Under the pieces are notes generated by a model. The model was not told the origin of the DNA, did no database searches, and saw only the letters and a list, made by a program, of their open reading frames with translations. Positions 16,213 to 25,812 of a stretch of 64,000 nucleotides of DNA are shown piece by piece; within the stretch, counting starts at the first letter, position 1; the number at the start of each line of letters is the position of its first letter. The stretch comes from JBCCFC01 sp965213595. Its GTDB lineage: Bacteria > Chloroflexota > Anaerolineae > Caldilineales > Caldilineaceae. The position numbers and the translations under genes are program-made. The stretch is from assembly GCA_965213595.1 (NCBI GenBank), contig CBDBZO010000006.1, forward strand, positions 3,968,001 through 4,032,000, in the 5' to 3' direction.

Positions 16213-16431
16213 GTGGTTTGCGTAAATTCTTATTGCAGCATCTGCGACGATAGTTGGACGGTAATTTATCATGTACAGTGGCTATGTATGCGTCGAGGTT
16301 GCCGTGTAAACGGGGTGCATTTCAGCAGCCGACCACGCCGAGGGGTGGATTATTCTAAAAGAAACCAGAGCGAGCGGTGGTTTCTTTGGCTAATCCAAGA
16401 TAACAAATATACCACGGTAGATTGTGATGGA

Positions 16432-16580
16432 GGTGCGTCGCGCTTGGGAAAGATAGTGCTGGCGAATTCTGGATCGGGGGGTAACTGCCCCGGATGTGCG
16501 AAGCACTTCGGAAAGTGCCACGCACGGTCGACCCCCTTTTTCTAATTCGCCAGCGGTATCTTGGGAAAGGGCGACGCACC
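16432..16580. mobile_element. MITE-like foldback element
   Basis: 149 bases bounded by GGTGCGTCGC and its complement, with further matched words inside each arm (AAGATA and CTGGCGAATT), giving imperfect terminal inverted repeats of about 37 bases. It encodes nothing. The outer word recurs at 16618-16647. It may be a short non-autonomous element or a REP-like unit; no target-site duplication was established. Confidence 0.5.
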
Positions 16581-16716
16581 GTAGGCCAGGTTAGCCGCGC
16601 CAGAGAGATAGTCGACCGTGCGTCGCACCTTCTGAGGTGCGTCGCACATCCAACATCGGTCACCCTGGTATAGGTAATTTCCTGGATTGGCCTTAGTGGT
16701 TTGGAGGCGAGTTGAT

Positions 16717-16885
16717 CTGTCATTTCGGTCGGCAACGGTCGCTACTGCGACACCGGAGGGAGAAATCTGGACGTGGCCGACGAACAATCGGTGCTGAACC
16801 CAGTTCGGTGGGCAAGTGATGCCAGATTTCTCGCTGACGCGGCTCCGCTGGCTGAATTGGCTTGAAAAGCCGCTCGAAATGACAG
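16717..16885. repeat. Inverted pair of TCATTTCG/GAAATCTGG repeats
   Basis: The left unit runs from CTGTCATTTCG to GAGAAATCTGG (16717-16770) and the right unit is its inverted, diverged copy (16822-16885). Units of this kind are dispersed through intergenic regions in several phyla. The pair lies just after the subtilase stop codon and may form a long RNA hairpin at the end of that transcript. Confidence 0.55.
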
Positions 16886-16914
16886 CGTTGCCCCAAGCTG
16901 CAGTGCACCCCCCA

Positions 16915-19290
16915 CTACTTCCCACTAATCACCAGGGGCAACATAATTTGTGAGCCAGCCACGCGCAGCGTTGCCTGCGCTTGCAGGCCAATCTCCGGTG
17001 CGCTGGCTCGGATTACCACGGGCGCTTCAGTTTTGGATAAATGCAGCGTTACGCCCAGCGTGCCGCTGAGGCTGGCCGCGACCACCCCGTCCGTTCCCCC
17101 GCTCGCCTGCCCCTCGGCGCTGAGCTGGCCGCTACTCGTCGTAAGCTGGACGGGCGTTTCGCTGGCGACCGGGTTGCCATAGGCGTCAAGCAGCAGCAGT
17201 GCCAGGGAGATGCTCTGTGCCTGATCGCTGCGTTGAAGCGTCGACGGCACGCCATCCCACCGAAGCATGGCGGGCGCAGCCGGGGCGATGATCAACTCGT
17301 GCTGAACCTGCACGTTGCCAACTTCGGCCACGAGACGAGCCCGACCGGCCAGCTCGCCCGCATAAAAGGTTCCCGTGAACACGCCATCTTGCAGCACGGC
17401 CTGGATCGCCACCGCTTCCGTCCCCCCCTGCGACTCCGAGGGGGCTACCGTGCCCTCTGCCCCAAAGCGGCCCAACGTGGCCGACAGGGTGAGCGGCAGC
17501 TCGTCGAGCACGAGCGCACCCGTCGCATCGCGCACCTCTACGCGCAGCGCGGTCGATCCCTCGCCCGCGGTCAGCGTTCCCGCCTCCACCTGCACGTCGA
17601 TGGTGTAAATGGGGTAGTAGATGTTGACGGCATGTTCGTGGAGCGCGTCGCCAAACTGTAGCTGCAGGACGTGTGCACCGGAGAGCCCCTCCGTGCCAAC
17701 GGCAAGCTGAAACGCACCCGTGGCGTCGCTGACCGCCGAGTTGGTCCACGTTTCCGGTGCGTCGCCTGCTTTATCGGCGGGGCGTAAGGCGTAGTAAACC
17801 ACTGCGCCGCGGGCCGGGCTGGCAGGCTTGCCCAGCTGAACCGACGCGACGAGCGCGTTGCCGGTCTGTACTTCGTCCGCTGCCGTAATCTGCACCGCCA
17901 CGCCCACCGCTGCCCGCTTTAGCGCTGCCTCGGCATTGAGGCGACCCGCCCCCAACTGGTCATCGCGTCCGGGAGCCGTCTCGGCGTTTACATCATCGGC
18001 CGTCTCCATCAGAATCTCCGTGAGCTCGGCCAACGTCAGCTCCGGGCGCAGGCTCCAAATCATGCCCGCGAGGCCGGAGACAAAGGGAGTGGCCATGCTC
18101 GTGCCGTCCAGCGGAACGTAGCCGCCATCGATGGCGGTGCTGAGAATCTGCACGCCCGGCGCGGCCAGGTCGACTTCGGGGCCGTAGTTGCTAAACGATG
18201 CGTGCTGATCGCGCTCGTCCGTAGCGGCCACGGCCAGCGTTTCGGGGTAGGCCGCGGGCCACAGCACGTGGCTGCCCACGTTGCCCGTCGCCGCCACTAC
18301 CAGGACGCCATTGCCGTGTAGCCGCTGAATCGCCTGCTCGATGGCCAGCGAGGGGCTTCCCATGACGAGGCTGAGATTGACGATGCGAATGTTCTGCTCG
18401 TGGGCGTAGTAGAGCGCGTCGACCAGGTCGCTGATGTAGCCGCTGCCTTGTTCGTCCAGCACGCGCAGGGGCAGCACGCTGAGGCCGTGGCTGGCGCCGA
18501 CGATGCCGTAGCCGTTGCTCGGCGTGGCGGCCAGAATGCCGCCAACGTGCGTACCGTGCCCTTTGCGATCGTTGGCCTCGGCATCGCGCTCGACCCAATC
18601 CCAGCCGTGCACGTCGTCGACGAATCCGTTGCCGTCATCGTCCACGCCCGGAACGCCCGCCAACTCGGCCGCGTTTGTCCAGAGCAGGGTATCGCGCAAG
18701 TCTTCGTGGGTTACGTCCAAGCCGCTGTCGATTAGCGCAACGGTCACGGCAGGCGCGCCACGCGTGATGGCCCACGCCTGGAGCAGGCGAAGCTGAGCCA
18801 GCGCCCACTGGTGCTCAACGAGCGGATCGGTGGGTAGCTGATTAGTGGGCGGCGCGGCGGCCACAGCGAGATTGGAGAGGGGGAAAGAGGCCGAAGGCTG
18901 GCTGGCCGCGCGAATGGGGGCGTTGCGCTCCACTAAATTTACGCCCGCTAGAGAATGCAGCTGTGCAAGCGGCGTGCTGGCATCCGCTGCCTGCACGGCG
19001 TCCCCACCGGCAGCAGCGGGGAGCGCGCGCAGCTCGATCAAGCCAAATTCGGGCCAGGTGCGCAGCATTTCAAAGCCGGCTGCCTGCAGCGGCTGCGCCA
19101 GCGCCTCCGCCGTCGTGCCCGTCTCGATGCCGACGATCAGCGTGTCGTCCACGAGCACTTTTGTCTCGGCGATGCTTGTGGCCGGCTTGAGCAGCCCAAG
19201 CAGCAAGAGGCCCAGCAAAAGGGCGATTGACATTTGCCGAAAGCGTCCAGTAAAAATTGTTAAGTAGCAGGTACGTCGTTGGACTGCCAT
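16915..19290 (-). CDS. Secreted subtilisin-like (S8) serine protease
   Basis: 791 residues from ATG 19290, preceded by GGAG; a longer frame start at 19437 would bury the signal peptide. Signal peptide at about 18-40, propeptide-like region to about 150, then the S8 domain with Asp188 (ALIDSGLDVTH), His248 (GHGTHVGG), oxyanion Asn337 (AATGN) and Ser398 (GTSMATPF). The part after about 470 holds invasin/Ig-like beta domains (YNIYYPIYTIDVQVEAGTL..., LLDAYGNPVASETPVQLTT) and the C-terminus ends QIMLPLVISGK, the short LPLV tail seen on other secreted proteins here. Probably an exported, surface-associated protease. It lies alone, divergent from the zincin gene. Confidence 0.92.
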   Translation of the reverse strand: MAVQRRTCYLTIFTGRFRQMSIALLLGLLLLGLLKPATSIAETKVLVDDTLIVGIETGTTAEALAQPLQAAGFEMLRTWPEFGLIELRALPAAAGGDAVQAADASTPLAQLHSLAGVNLVERNAPIRAASQPSASFPLSNLAVAAAPPTNQLPTDPLVEHQWALAQLRLLQAWAITRGAPAVTVALIDSGLDVTHEDLRDTLLWTNAAELAGVPGVDDDGNGFVDDVHGWDWVERDAEANDRKGHGTHVGGILAATPSNGYGIVGASHGLSVLPLRVLDEQGSGYISDLVDALYYAHEQNIRIVNLSLVMGSPSLAIEQAIQRLHGNGVLVVAATGNVGSHVLWPAAYPETLAVAATDERDQHASFSNYGPEVDLAAPGVQILSTAIDGGYVPLDGTSMATPFVSGLAGMIWSLRPELTLAELTEILMETADDVNAETAPGRDDQLGAGRLNAEAALKRAAVGVAVQITAADEVQTGNALVASVQLGKPASPARGAVVYYALRPADKAGDAPETWTNSAVSDATGAFQLAVGTEGLSGAHVLQLQFGDALHEHAVNIYYPIYTIDVQVEAGTLTAGEGSTALRVEVRDATGALVLDELPLTLSATLGRFGAEGTVAPSESQGGTEAVAIQAVLQDGVFTGTFYAGELAGRARLVAEVGNVQVQHELIIAPAAPAMLRWDGVPSTLQRSDQAQSISLALLLLDAYGNPVASETPVQLTTSSGQLSAEGQASGGTDGVVAASLSGTLGVTLHLSKTEAPVVIRASAPEIGLQAQATLRVAGSQIMLPLVISGK

Positions 19291-19609
19291 CCGTGTGCTC
19301 CATTGCCCAGTAGGCGTTTGCCCTAAATTTCGGCGATTCGCGGCTTGTGATAAAATACAGTGGCGTCTATGCCAGAGAGCAACGTCGGCGCGACAAAGTG
19401 CCCTGTCGACTGCGTTTGCGTTAACCATACGCTTCACCGACTTTTGCCCTACACTTAGTTAATCGCGCGTTTAATCAAAATCATGCGGCTATATCACTAA
19501 ACTACGTCGTTTGTTCTGTCTTCTATCTATACAACGTTACTATGACGACGTTTGGTGCTGTAGATAGTGACGCAACTCCTACGATTGGCGTGCGTTTGTT
19601 CATATCTTC
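19291..19609. other. Divergent intergenic region between protease and zincin genes
   Basis: About 320 bases, AT-richer near 19440-19600. It should hold the promoters of the minus-strand protease and the plus-strand zincin gene. No operator-like palindrome or clear consensus boxes were identified by eye. Confidence 0.4.
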
Positions 19610-19999
19610 ATGCAAAACAGCTGGCTTACCGAAGAAGAATTTGAAGAGCTCGTCGTGCAGGCGCTCGATGACATCCCCGACGCGCTGTGGCAGCGGATCG
19701 ATAATGTCGCCATCGACATTGAGGCGCAGCCAAGCGCTGCGCAGTTGGCGGCCAGCGGCATTGCGTCCGGTCGGCTGCTGCTGGGGCTGTACGAAGGCGT
19801 GCCGCTCACCGAGCGCTCGCACGGCTATGGCTTGATCCCGCCGGATAAAGTGACGATTTTCCGCGACTCCATTTTGCGCGTCTGCCCGCGCGGCGACGCC
19901 GATGCCGTGTGCGATCAGGTGCGGCGCACCGTGCTGCACGAGCTGGCCCACCACTTTGGCATCAGCGACGAGCGGCTGGAGGAGATCGGTGCGTATTGA
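19610..19999 (+). CDS. Zincin-like metallopeptidase family protein
   Basis: 129 residues, ATG 19610. The zinc motif HELAHHFGISDERLEEIG (HExxH plus downstream Asp/Glu) is at the C-terminus and the N-terminus is WLTEEEFEELVVQALDDIPD, both typical of the small cytoplasmic zincin-1 (formerly DUF1025) family. The conserved LLGLYEGVPLTER and VTIFRDSIL segments are present. Length is as usual for the family. Proteolytic activity has not been shown for most members. It is a single-gene unit, divergent from the subtilase. Confidence 0.9.
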   Translation: MQNSWLTEEEFEELVVQALDDIPDALWQRIDNVAIDIEAQPSAAQLAASGIASGRLLLGLYEGVPLTERSHGYGLIPPDKVTIFRDSILRVCPRGDADAVCDQVRRTVLHELAHHFGISDERLEEIGAY

Positions 20000-20059
20000 T
20001 TCAGCCGGATTTGGAACCGTCTTGTTAAGCGAATGGTTCGGTCGGAGGTAACTGTTCAG

Positions 20060-20099
20060 CCCTCACCCCCAACCCCTCTCCCATCCTGGGAGAAGGGAG
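20060..20099. repeat. CCCTCACCCC...GGGAGAAGGGAG foldback
   Basis: A pyrimidine-rich arm (CCCTCACCCCCAACCCCTCTCCCA) faces a purine-rich arm (TGGGAGAAGGGAG) on one strand. This type of foldback is dispersed in many environmental bacterial genomes. It lies between the zincin gene and the following lipoprotein gene and may end the zincin transcript. Confidence 0.55.
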
Positions 20100-20172
20100 C
20101 CGTCCTCTTTGTAGCTATCGAGAGATTTGGGCAGGAGTCCGAATAGTTGTAATCGGATTTATTTATTTCAAC

Positions 20173-21060
20173 ATGTTTGCAAATTTTCATAACGCACTTT
20201 GGCGACTGCTTCTGGCGCTGGCGCTGCTGCTCTCGCTTACCATTGCGGCCTGCGGCGACGAGCGACCACGCGTGCCCAGCCTGCCCACGGTGGAGCTGCC
20301 GGATAACCTGCCCAATCTCGACGATCTGCCCGCCGTGCCACCCGCGCTGCGCGAACTGCCCGGCGTGCTGGAGGAGTTGGGCCTGCCCGACCTCAGCGGC
20401 ATCGCCAACCTGCCCGAACTGAGCGACCTGCCCGCGCTGCTCAACGAGCCGGGCACGGTCGCCTTTAACGGCCCGCTGGAGCGAGGCTTGCGCGTGGGCG
20501 AGCGCTTGCCCGGCACAAACATCCAGCTGGTGAACGTGAGCGCGGAAAGTGCGGAATTTACCATCGACGGGTTGCGCAGCATACGCGTGACCGGCGATTC
20601 GCTGGATTACGACGGCGCGTGGATTCTCGATTCCGGAGCGGCCGTGTCGGAGACGACCTATAACGTGCGGCTGCGAATTTACCGGCTGGGCAGCGAAAGC
20701 GTGCGCGCGGCGGGCGTGCACCAGCTGCGCGTGGCCAACGTACAGCCCATCGAGCGCGAGGTTGATGTGGGTGATGCAGAGAACAGCGCGACCGTGCAGT
20801 TTCCCTTTACCGTGGGTGCAGCGCCGGGCGAAGCCTTTTCCGGCACAACGCTGGGCTATGCGGGCGAAGTCGACGAAGGGGCCACGCTTTCCGGCCTGCC
20901 CGCTGGCGACTATCCCTACCGCCGCACGGGCGACAGCCTGCGCTGGTCCGGCACGCTGCGCGAAAACGTCGCCGCTCGCTACAATTTACGCCTGCTCAGC
21001 TACGACGCCAGCGGCGCGCGCATCGGCGGCGTGGTGACGCTGTCGCTGGACGCGCGCTGA
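20173..21060 (+). CDS. Lipoprotein with two related beta domains
   Basis: 295 residues. Lipoprotein signal ends SLTIAAC-GDE (Cys27). Residues about 30-100 are a Pro/Leu-rich linker with PxLPxL phrases. Two related modules follow, about 105-195 (RVGERLPGTNIQLVNV ... YNVRLRIYRLGSESVRAAG) and about 210-295 (FTVGAAPGEAFSGTTLGYAG ... YNLRLLSYDASGARIGG), each ending in an aromatic YN-L-RL strand. Function unknown; most likely an outer-surface binding protein. No ribosome site before the ATG. It is followed by a tandem repeat and a membrane protein gene on the same strand. Confidence 0.75.
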   Translation: MFANFHNALWRLLLALALLLSLTIAACGDERPRVPSLPTVELPDNLPNLDDLPAVPPALRELPGVLEELGLPDLSGIANLPELSDLPALLNEPGTVAFNGPLERGLRVGERLPGTNIQLVNVSAESAEFTIDGLRSIRVTGDSLDYDGAWILDSGAAVSETTYNVRLRIYRLGSESVRAAGVHQLRVANVQPIEREVDVGDAENSATVQFPFTVGAAPGEAFSGTTLGYAGEVDEGATLSGLPAGDYPYRRTGDSLRWSGTLRENVAARYNLRLLSYDASGARIGGVVTLSLDAR

Positions 21061-21062
21061 AA

Positions 21063-21105
21063 GGTGCAGGGGAGCAGGGGTGCAGGGGTGCAGGGGTGCA
21101 GGGGC
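21063..21105. repeat. GGTGCAGG tandem octamer repeat
   Basis: Four to five copies of an eight-base purine-rich unit (GGTGCAGG, some imperfect: GGAGCAGG, GGCGCACC) follow the lipoprotein stop codon. Such repeats are prone to slippage. No coding content. Confidence 0.7.
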
Positions 21106-21216
21106 GCACCCTCTGTTTTTGTTTGGACAAGAGGCCGAATTTCTTTGGTAGCTACCACGTTAGTTTAGCCGCTAACTTTGATGAGACATTATTTCACTGC
21201 AAACGAGAAAATTTTC

Positions 21217-22284
21217 ATGCCAGCATCCAACCGAGCCGACTATTTTGATATCCACGACGAGGAGGGACAGCCGCTGGCTGGCCTGCTGGTGCTGCTGGAC
21301 AAGCGCGGCCAACCCGCTCGCGCCGAGCTGCACGTCGCCGCCGATACGGAGCGCGCTGCGGCGCGAACGGCCGTGCAGCAGGCGCGTGGCTTGCTGGTGG
21401 AGCGCTACCGGTTGCCCGCGCGCCCGGCGCAGGCCGATGTGGCGGACGGGGGCGATGTCGATGCAGCCGCGGGCGACCCGCTGCCGCTGTACGTGCTGCG
21501 GGTGGATCAGCAGAGCGTGGTGGATGTCGATCTGCCAGCCGCTCCCGCCCGGCGCACGGCGCTAACCGGCGCGGCAACCTACGGCGCGGCCGCCAGCGAC
21601 GAGCCCATCGCGCGCGAATTTAGCCTGCCGGATGCGGGCACGCTGCTGCCCTACGCAACCGCCGCGGCGGTGGGGCTGTCGCTGGTGCTGCTCGTGTGGG
21701 CCGCCGCCGTTTTCCTGGATCGCAGCGACCCGGAACCACCCGTGGCGCGGGGGAATGTCGTGTCTGGTGAGGCGGCGGGCGAGACGGCGGACGAAGGGGT
21801 AGACGATGCGCTGGTGGAGAGTGCCGCGGGGGAGCAGGTGGAGCTGGGCGATGAAACGGCAAGCGACGTGTTGAGCGACATAGAGAGCGATACGGAGAGC
21901 GACACGGAGCCGGTCGCGGAGCCGACGCCGGCGAGTGCGCAAGAGGCAGCGGAAGCCGCGCTGGGTTCGGTGGCCGATCCGGTGGCGGGTGCAGAGACAA
22001 ATGGATTGCCGCCCAGCGAGAACGCCGATCCTTCGCTGGCAGTTGGGGATCGGGCGCGCATGGTGGGAACGGCCTATCTCATGCCGGAGCCCAGGGCGGA
22101 GCCCGTCGAAGACAACGTGGGGGCGCTGACGGATGGCGAGGTTGTGACGCTCGTGGGTGGCCCGGTGTGGCGGGAGGGCACAACCGACACCATCGTTTGG
22201 TGGCTGGTCGAGCTGGAAAGCGGCGAGCAGGCGTGGGTGGTCGCCAACACCAGTCAGCTCACGCTGCTGAGGCCGGTGGAGTAG
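21217..22284 (+). CDS. Single-pass membrane protein with C-terminal SH3-like domain
   Basis: 355 residues from ATG 21217 (an ATG at 21181 is also possible; neither has a good ribosome site). Residues 1-110 are a charged cytoplasmic domain beginning DYFDIHDEEGQPLAGLLVLL. One membrane segment follows near 142-165 (LLPYATAAAVGLSLVLLVWAAAVFL). Next is an acidic low-complexity stalk (DIESDTESDTEP), and a bacterial SH3-like domain (RMVGTAYLMPEP ... EQAWVVANTSQLTLL) closes the protein. The layout suggests a cell-surface sensor or wall-binding protein with a cytoplasmic module. Function not recognised. Confidence 0.7.
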   Translation: MPASNRADYFDIHDEEGQPLAGLLVLLDKRGQPARAELHVAADTERAAARTAVQQARGLLVERYRLPARPAQADVADGGDVDAAAGDPLPLYVLRVDQQSVVDVDLPAAPARRTALTGAATYGAAASDEPIAREFSLPDAGTLLPYATAAAVGLSLVLLVWAAAVFLDRSDPEPPVARGNVVSGEAAGETADEGVDDALVESAAGEQVELGDETASDVLSDIESDTESDTEPVAEPTPASAQEAAEAALGSVADPVAGAETNGLPPSENADPSLAVGDRARMVGTAYLMPEPRAEPVEDNVGALTDGEVVTLVGGPVWREGTTDTIVWWLVELESGEQAWVVANTSQLTLLRPVE

Positions 22285-22403
22285 GTGTTGGCTCAAAGAA
22301 GCGAGCTGTCCTTTAAGGCAAGCGAGCATAGTTCGCTCGCGACATTGAAACCGTAATTGAATACAACAACGTCTACCACCTCTTCCCTCTGCGCCGCTGG
22401 AAC

Positions 22404-24224
22404 GTGAACGCGCCGGATTTCGCAGAGATATTCAAGTACAGCGCAGTCAACGGCTCGACCTGTGCAGACGGTTCTCAAGTGAGTTCTTTGTATTTCGATG
22501 AAGTGCTCTACGAATACGATGGCAATCACGCTGGGTACGATGACGGCTCGTACGGCAACGGGACCAGCCGCCGACGGGGAGAGTTAACCCGGCTCACCAA
22601 CAAGCGAGTGCAGAACGGCGACGTGCGCTATCGGAAGAACATGTGGTACAACAGCAAAGGGCTGCTGGCCACGGAGCGCGTCGTGATTGGCGGCTCGAAT
22701 AGCGAGTGGGAGATGAAACACGCCTACGATGCCTCGCTGCGCCCCGTCTACCTCTACTACCCCGACAACGAACTCGTTATCACCTGGTTTAACAGCCGGG
22801 GCTTGCCCAGCACGCTGGCTTCGGGGCCGGTGCAGGATCCCGACAACATTGTCGACAACGTGAGCTACACCGAAGCGGGGCAGATGAGCCGCATCCACAT
22901 GCCGCGCTACAGCGCCGGCGGAAGCGACCTGTGGCGACGCAACAACTACTACGGCTGGACGAGCAATCCGGGCAACGGCAACCGCCGCCTGGAGGAGATC
23001 CGCGTGGGCACAACGGACCAGGGCACGGATCGGCTGTGGCTTCAGCACGGCTACAGCAGCTTTGGCAACTTGACCAGCCTTGATGAGCAGTACAGCGGCA
23101 CGACGCTGCCCACCCAGAGCTTTGACTACGACCTGCAGCTGCGCGTGACGGATGCCTTTACCCAGGATTTTGAGTGGGAGCCTTCGGGCAACTTCAAGAC
23201 CTTTGACGGCGCAGATTACGAGTACGACGACGTTCACGTGCACACCCTGGAAGAGATTGCGGGCGTTGACCGCTACGACTACGACGCCAGCGGCAACCTG
23301 ACCGTGCGCGACAAGGGGCTGCCGGAGGAGAGCAACCTGAACTGGGACCCGGCCAACCGCCTGCGCTTTATGGATTTGAGCCCGGGCACGACGGGACCGA
23401 GCGAGTATTACGAGTACGACGACGGGGGCAGCCGCGTCTACCACAGCTTGACCGACCAATCCGTCAAGTTCTACCCCTTCCCGCACTACGAGGTAACGGA
23501 AGCGAGCGGCACAGCCGTGGCGGCGGCGACCGATGCAGCGAGCCAGGCCGCGGCCAACCCGGAGCTGGAGGCGCTGATTCCGCCGCCGATTCCCGACTTC
23601 TTGCTCAACCTGCCGCCGCCCACTGCCGCCGAGCTCAACGCCAGCCTCAACGTCGAGATCGGCGATCCGCCCGGCCCGCAGTGCCCGCTTGAGCTCGACG
23701 AACTCGTGCCCTGCGTCCTGCCCCTGCCCGAGCCGGTCGAGCCGGTCGTCGAGGCGGTTGAGGCCGCTGCGCCCGCGGTCGATTTTGTTGGCGGCAACAC
23801 GACCTTCCTGCCGCTGGTCAACGGCGGCGGTGCGGTGGAAGCCGCGGCGAGCAGCCAATCAATCACGGTGACCAAGTACTACTTCCTCGGTATGCAGCGC
23901 GTGGCGCTGCAGGAAGATGGCGACTTCCGCTACGTTCATTCCGACCATCTTGGCTCTACGGCGATTGAGACGGACTTGAGCGGCGCTGTTGCTGCCGAGC
24001 GGCGCTACCTCGCCTTTGGCGGTGAGCGCGACAGCAGCGACAACCTGCTCACGGAGAACGAGTTCACCAGCCAGAAACTGGATGGGACGGGGCTGTACTA
24101 CTACGGGGCGCGCGGTATTACGACCCGGCGCTTGGGCAGTTTGTGTCGCCGGATACGATTGTGCCCGCGCCGGGAGAGGTGTTTGCGTATAATCGGTATA
24201 TGTATGCCTATGGCAATCCGCTGA
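22404..24224 (+). pseudogene. Rhs/YD-repeat protein, 5'-truncated and frameshifted core
   Basis: The frame is rich in YD-type repeats (YDGNHAGYDDGSYGN, YDYDASGNLTVRDKG, YYEYDDGGSRVYHSL), then a Pro/Ala linker with PTAAELNASLNVEIGDPPGP and the TFLPLVNGGG motif, then the conserved Rhs end TKYYFLGMQRVALQ ... HSDHLGSTAIETD ... LDGTGLYYYGAR. After GAR the frame is lost: a CG dinucleotide is duplicated at about 24109-24114, so the true continuation (YYDPALGQFVSPDT) is in another frame. At the 5' end, Rhs-like codons can be traced back to about 22320, but the bulk of a normal Rhs protein (over 1,000 residues plus signal) is missing. Confidence 0.82.
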
Positions 24225-24919
24225 ACTATGTGGATCCAAGTGGACACGAAACGAATAAGCCTGAGTGGTGGCCCGATTATCTGCCTTACACATTTGATCT
24301 GCCAGATGGAATGACGCGTGACGAATTTATGGTTTGGTTGGGAGAAAACAACATTCCTACTACTTGGGGAATAGAGGTCGGTGGAAGCGGAACGTTTGGG
24401 CCATTCTTCGGCACAACTGCCTCCTTAGAAGGAATCTACATCTTCAACTGGCTTACAGGTGAAACTGTGCTGGGCTACACTCAAAGCGGTGGAGGATACG
24501 TGGGTACTCCAGATTTGGGTCTGAGCGTTCATGGCGGAGGCTTGATTGTTGCTGGAGCATCCAATATCGAAGACTCGATCTTGGGGTTTGGCAAGTACAG
24601 GTCTGGATACTTGGAGCTCGAAGCATTTCCAGCAGAAATAGGAACTAGTGGGACATGGACTAGGGGAATCTATAATGCAGGCAATGATGACTATTGGTTC
24701 AAAGGGCCAGAATTCATTGATCCTGAATTTGAACGCACCGTAGATATGCTAAGCGTCGATGCGAATCTTGGTATCGACATCACATCGATTCCACTTCAGG
24801 TACCAGAAGTGCCAGTTGATGTAGGTGGCTCTGCCGGGTTATCCAGGACAGAGGCAGCGGTTTCTTTTAACCTATACTCACCGTTTCGCTGGGCAGGAAA
24901 CTTGTTCCGCCGCAATTAA
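24143..24919 (+). pseudogene. Rhs core end plus toxin tip 1 (downstream frame of frameshifted Rhs)
   Basis: Starts inside the Rhs end (SPDTIVPAPGEVFAYNRYMYAYGNPLNYVDPSGH), where DPSGH marks the usual boundary between core and variable tip. The about 220-residue tip (after 24250) has no recognised family; it is Gly-rich with many aromatic residues (GGSGTFGPFFG, TQSGGGYVGTPDLGL) and ends FRWAGNLFRRN. Codon use and base composition shift to AT-rich at the boundary, as is common for transferred toxin tips. It is followed 108 bases later by a membrane-anchored protein that could be its immunity partner. Confidence 0.72.
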
Positions 24920-25027
24920 GCTCGTACTCAAACAGAGACATGCAGGAAGGAGAGTATCCATTTCTGCATGTCTTACAAATCTAACGGCTACATCACTAAG
25001 GGTGTCTGACAGAGACAAGGTCAAAAA

Positions 25028-25456
25028 ATGTCAAAAAATCGCCATTCTCAGGTTTCCATTAAACAACTTTTGATTGGTTCAGTATTAGCAGGCGCTACGA
25101 TAATAATCGTGGTGTTCTCAATCTGTCGTATGGCAGGAAGATGCTATATAAACTATAGTTCAACTATTCAAGAACTGAGCATCTGTTCAAAGGATGATGA
25201 CACCTTTACTGATAATCTTCGCACCACTAATCAAGATTTAGCTATCTGTGGTGTGATTGAAGGAACTACACCGCGACCAGGAAGATTATACGTCTATTAC
25301 GAAGATGAGGTGGTTTACCAAACAGGGTTTGAACACATGCCAGGTGCTTTTTCTCAGACGCTGCCAGTTTTGGACTTGCGACCTGGGAGCTACCGCATAG
25401 AAATATCATATGCAAAGGAATTACAAGCGCGTACAGAATTTGAAGTATTGCCGTAG
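25028..25456 (+). CDS. Membrane-anchored putative immunity protein for toxin tip 1
   Basis: 142 residues. A single N-terminal membrane helix (about 11-30, LLIGSVLAGATIIIVVFSI) is followed by an external domain of about 105 residues containing several Cys. The second half (RPGRLYVYYEDEVVYQT ... VLDLRPGSYRIEISY) resembles an Ig-like beta-sandwich. No family recognised. Position between a toxin tip and the next Rhs core fragment is the usual place of an immunity gene. The stop codon at 25454-25456 overlaps the first bases of the next core fragment, marking a recombination junction. Confidence 0.6.
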   Translation: MSKNRHSQVSIKQLLIGSVLAGATIIIVVFSICRMAGRCYINYSSTIQELSICSKDDDTFTDNLRTTNQDLAICGVIEGTTPRPGRLYVYYEDEVVYQTGFEHMPGAFSQTLPVLDLRPGSYRIEISYAKELQARTEFEVLP

Positions 25457-25812
25457 GTGCTAAAGGCAATGGAGCCCTTCCCACTTTTCCGCCCAACGCC
25501 CCGCGCCCCACCGACGCCGAGCTCAACGCCACCCTCGACATCGACATCGGCGACCCGCCGGGCCTCCAGTGCCCCTTTGACCCGCTGGCGCTCTGCGAGC
25601 CGCTGCTGCCCGACGCCAACAGCCCGCTCCCCGTCGACCCCGACCCGTCGCCAGCGACAGGACCGACCGACCTAGATGCGCCCGCAGTCGAGGCCGAGCA
25701 GACAACGAGCCTGACCGACACGCTCGGCAGCGACATCACCTACCTGCCGCTCGTCAACGGCGGTGGCGGAGTCGACGCCGCGAGCGCGGAGGCCGCCAGC
25801 CAGTCGCCCAAG

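Larger units (their letters stand above)
16213..16914. other. Intergenic region with several foldback repeats
   Basis: No supported gene; the overlapping frames here on both strands have random-looking composition. The region holds an element with GGTGCGTCGC ends (16432-16580), a further GTGCGTCGCAC foldback (16618-16647), and an inverted pair of TGTCATTTCG...GAGAAATCTGG units (16717-16885). Confidence 0.6.

Noticed and set aside
16153..16925. Proteins encoded at 16153-16545, 16355-16735 and 16542-16925.
   Set aside because: Overlapping frames in a repeat-rich region with random composition and no ribosome sites.
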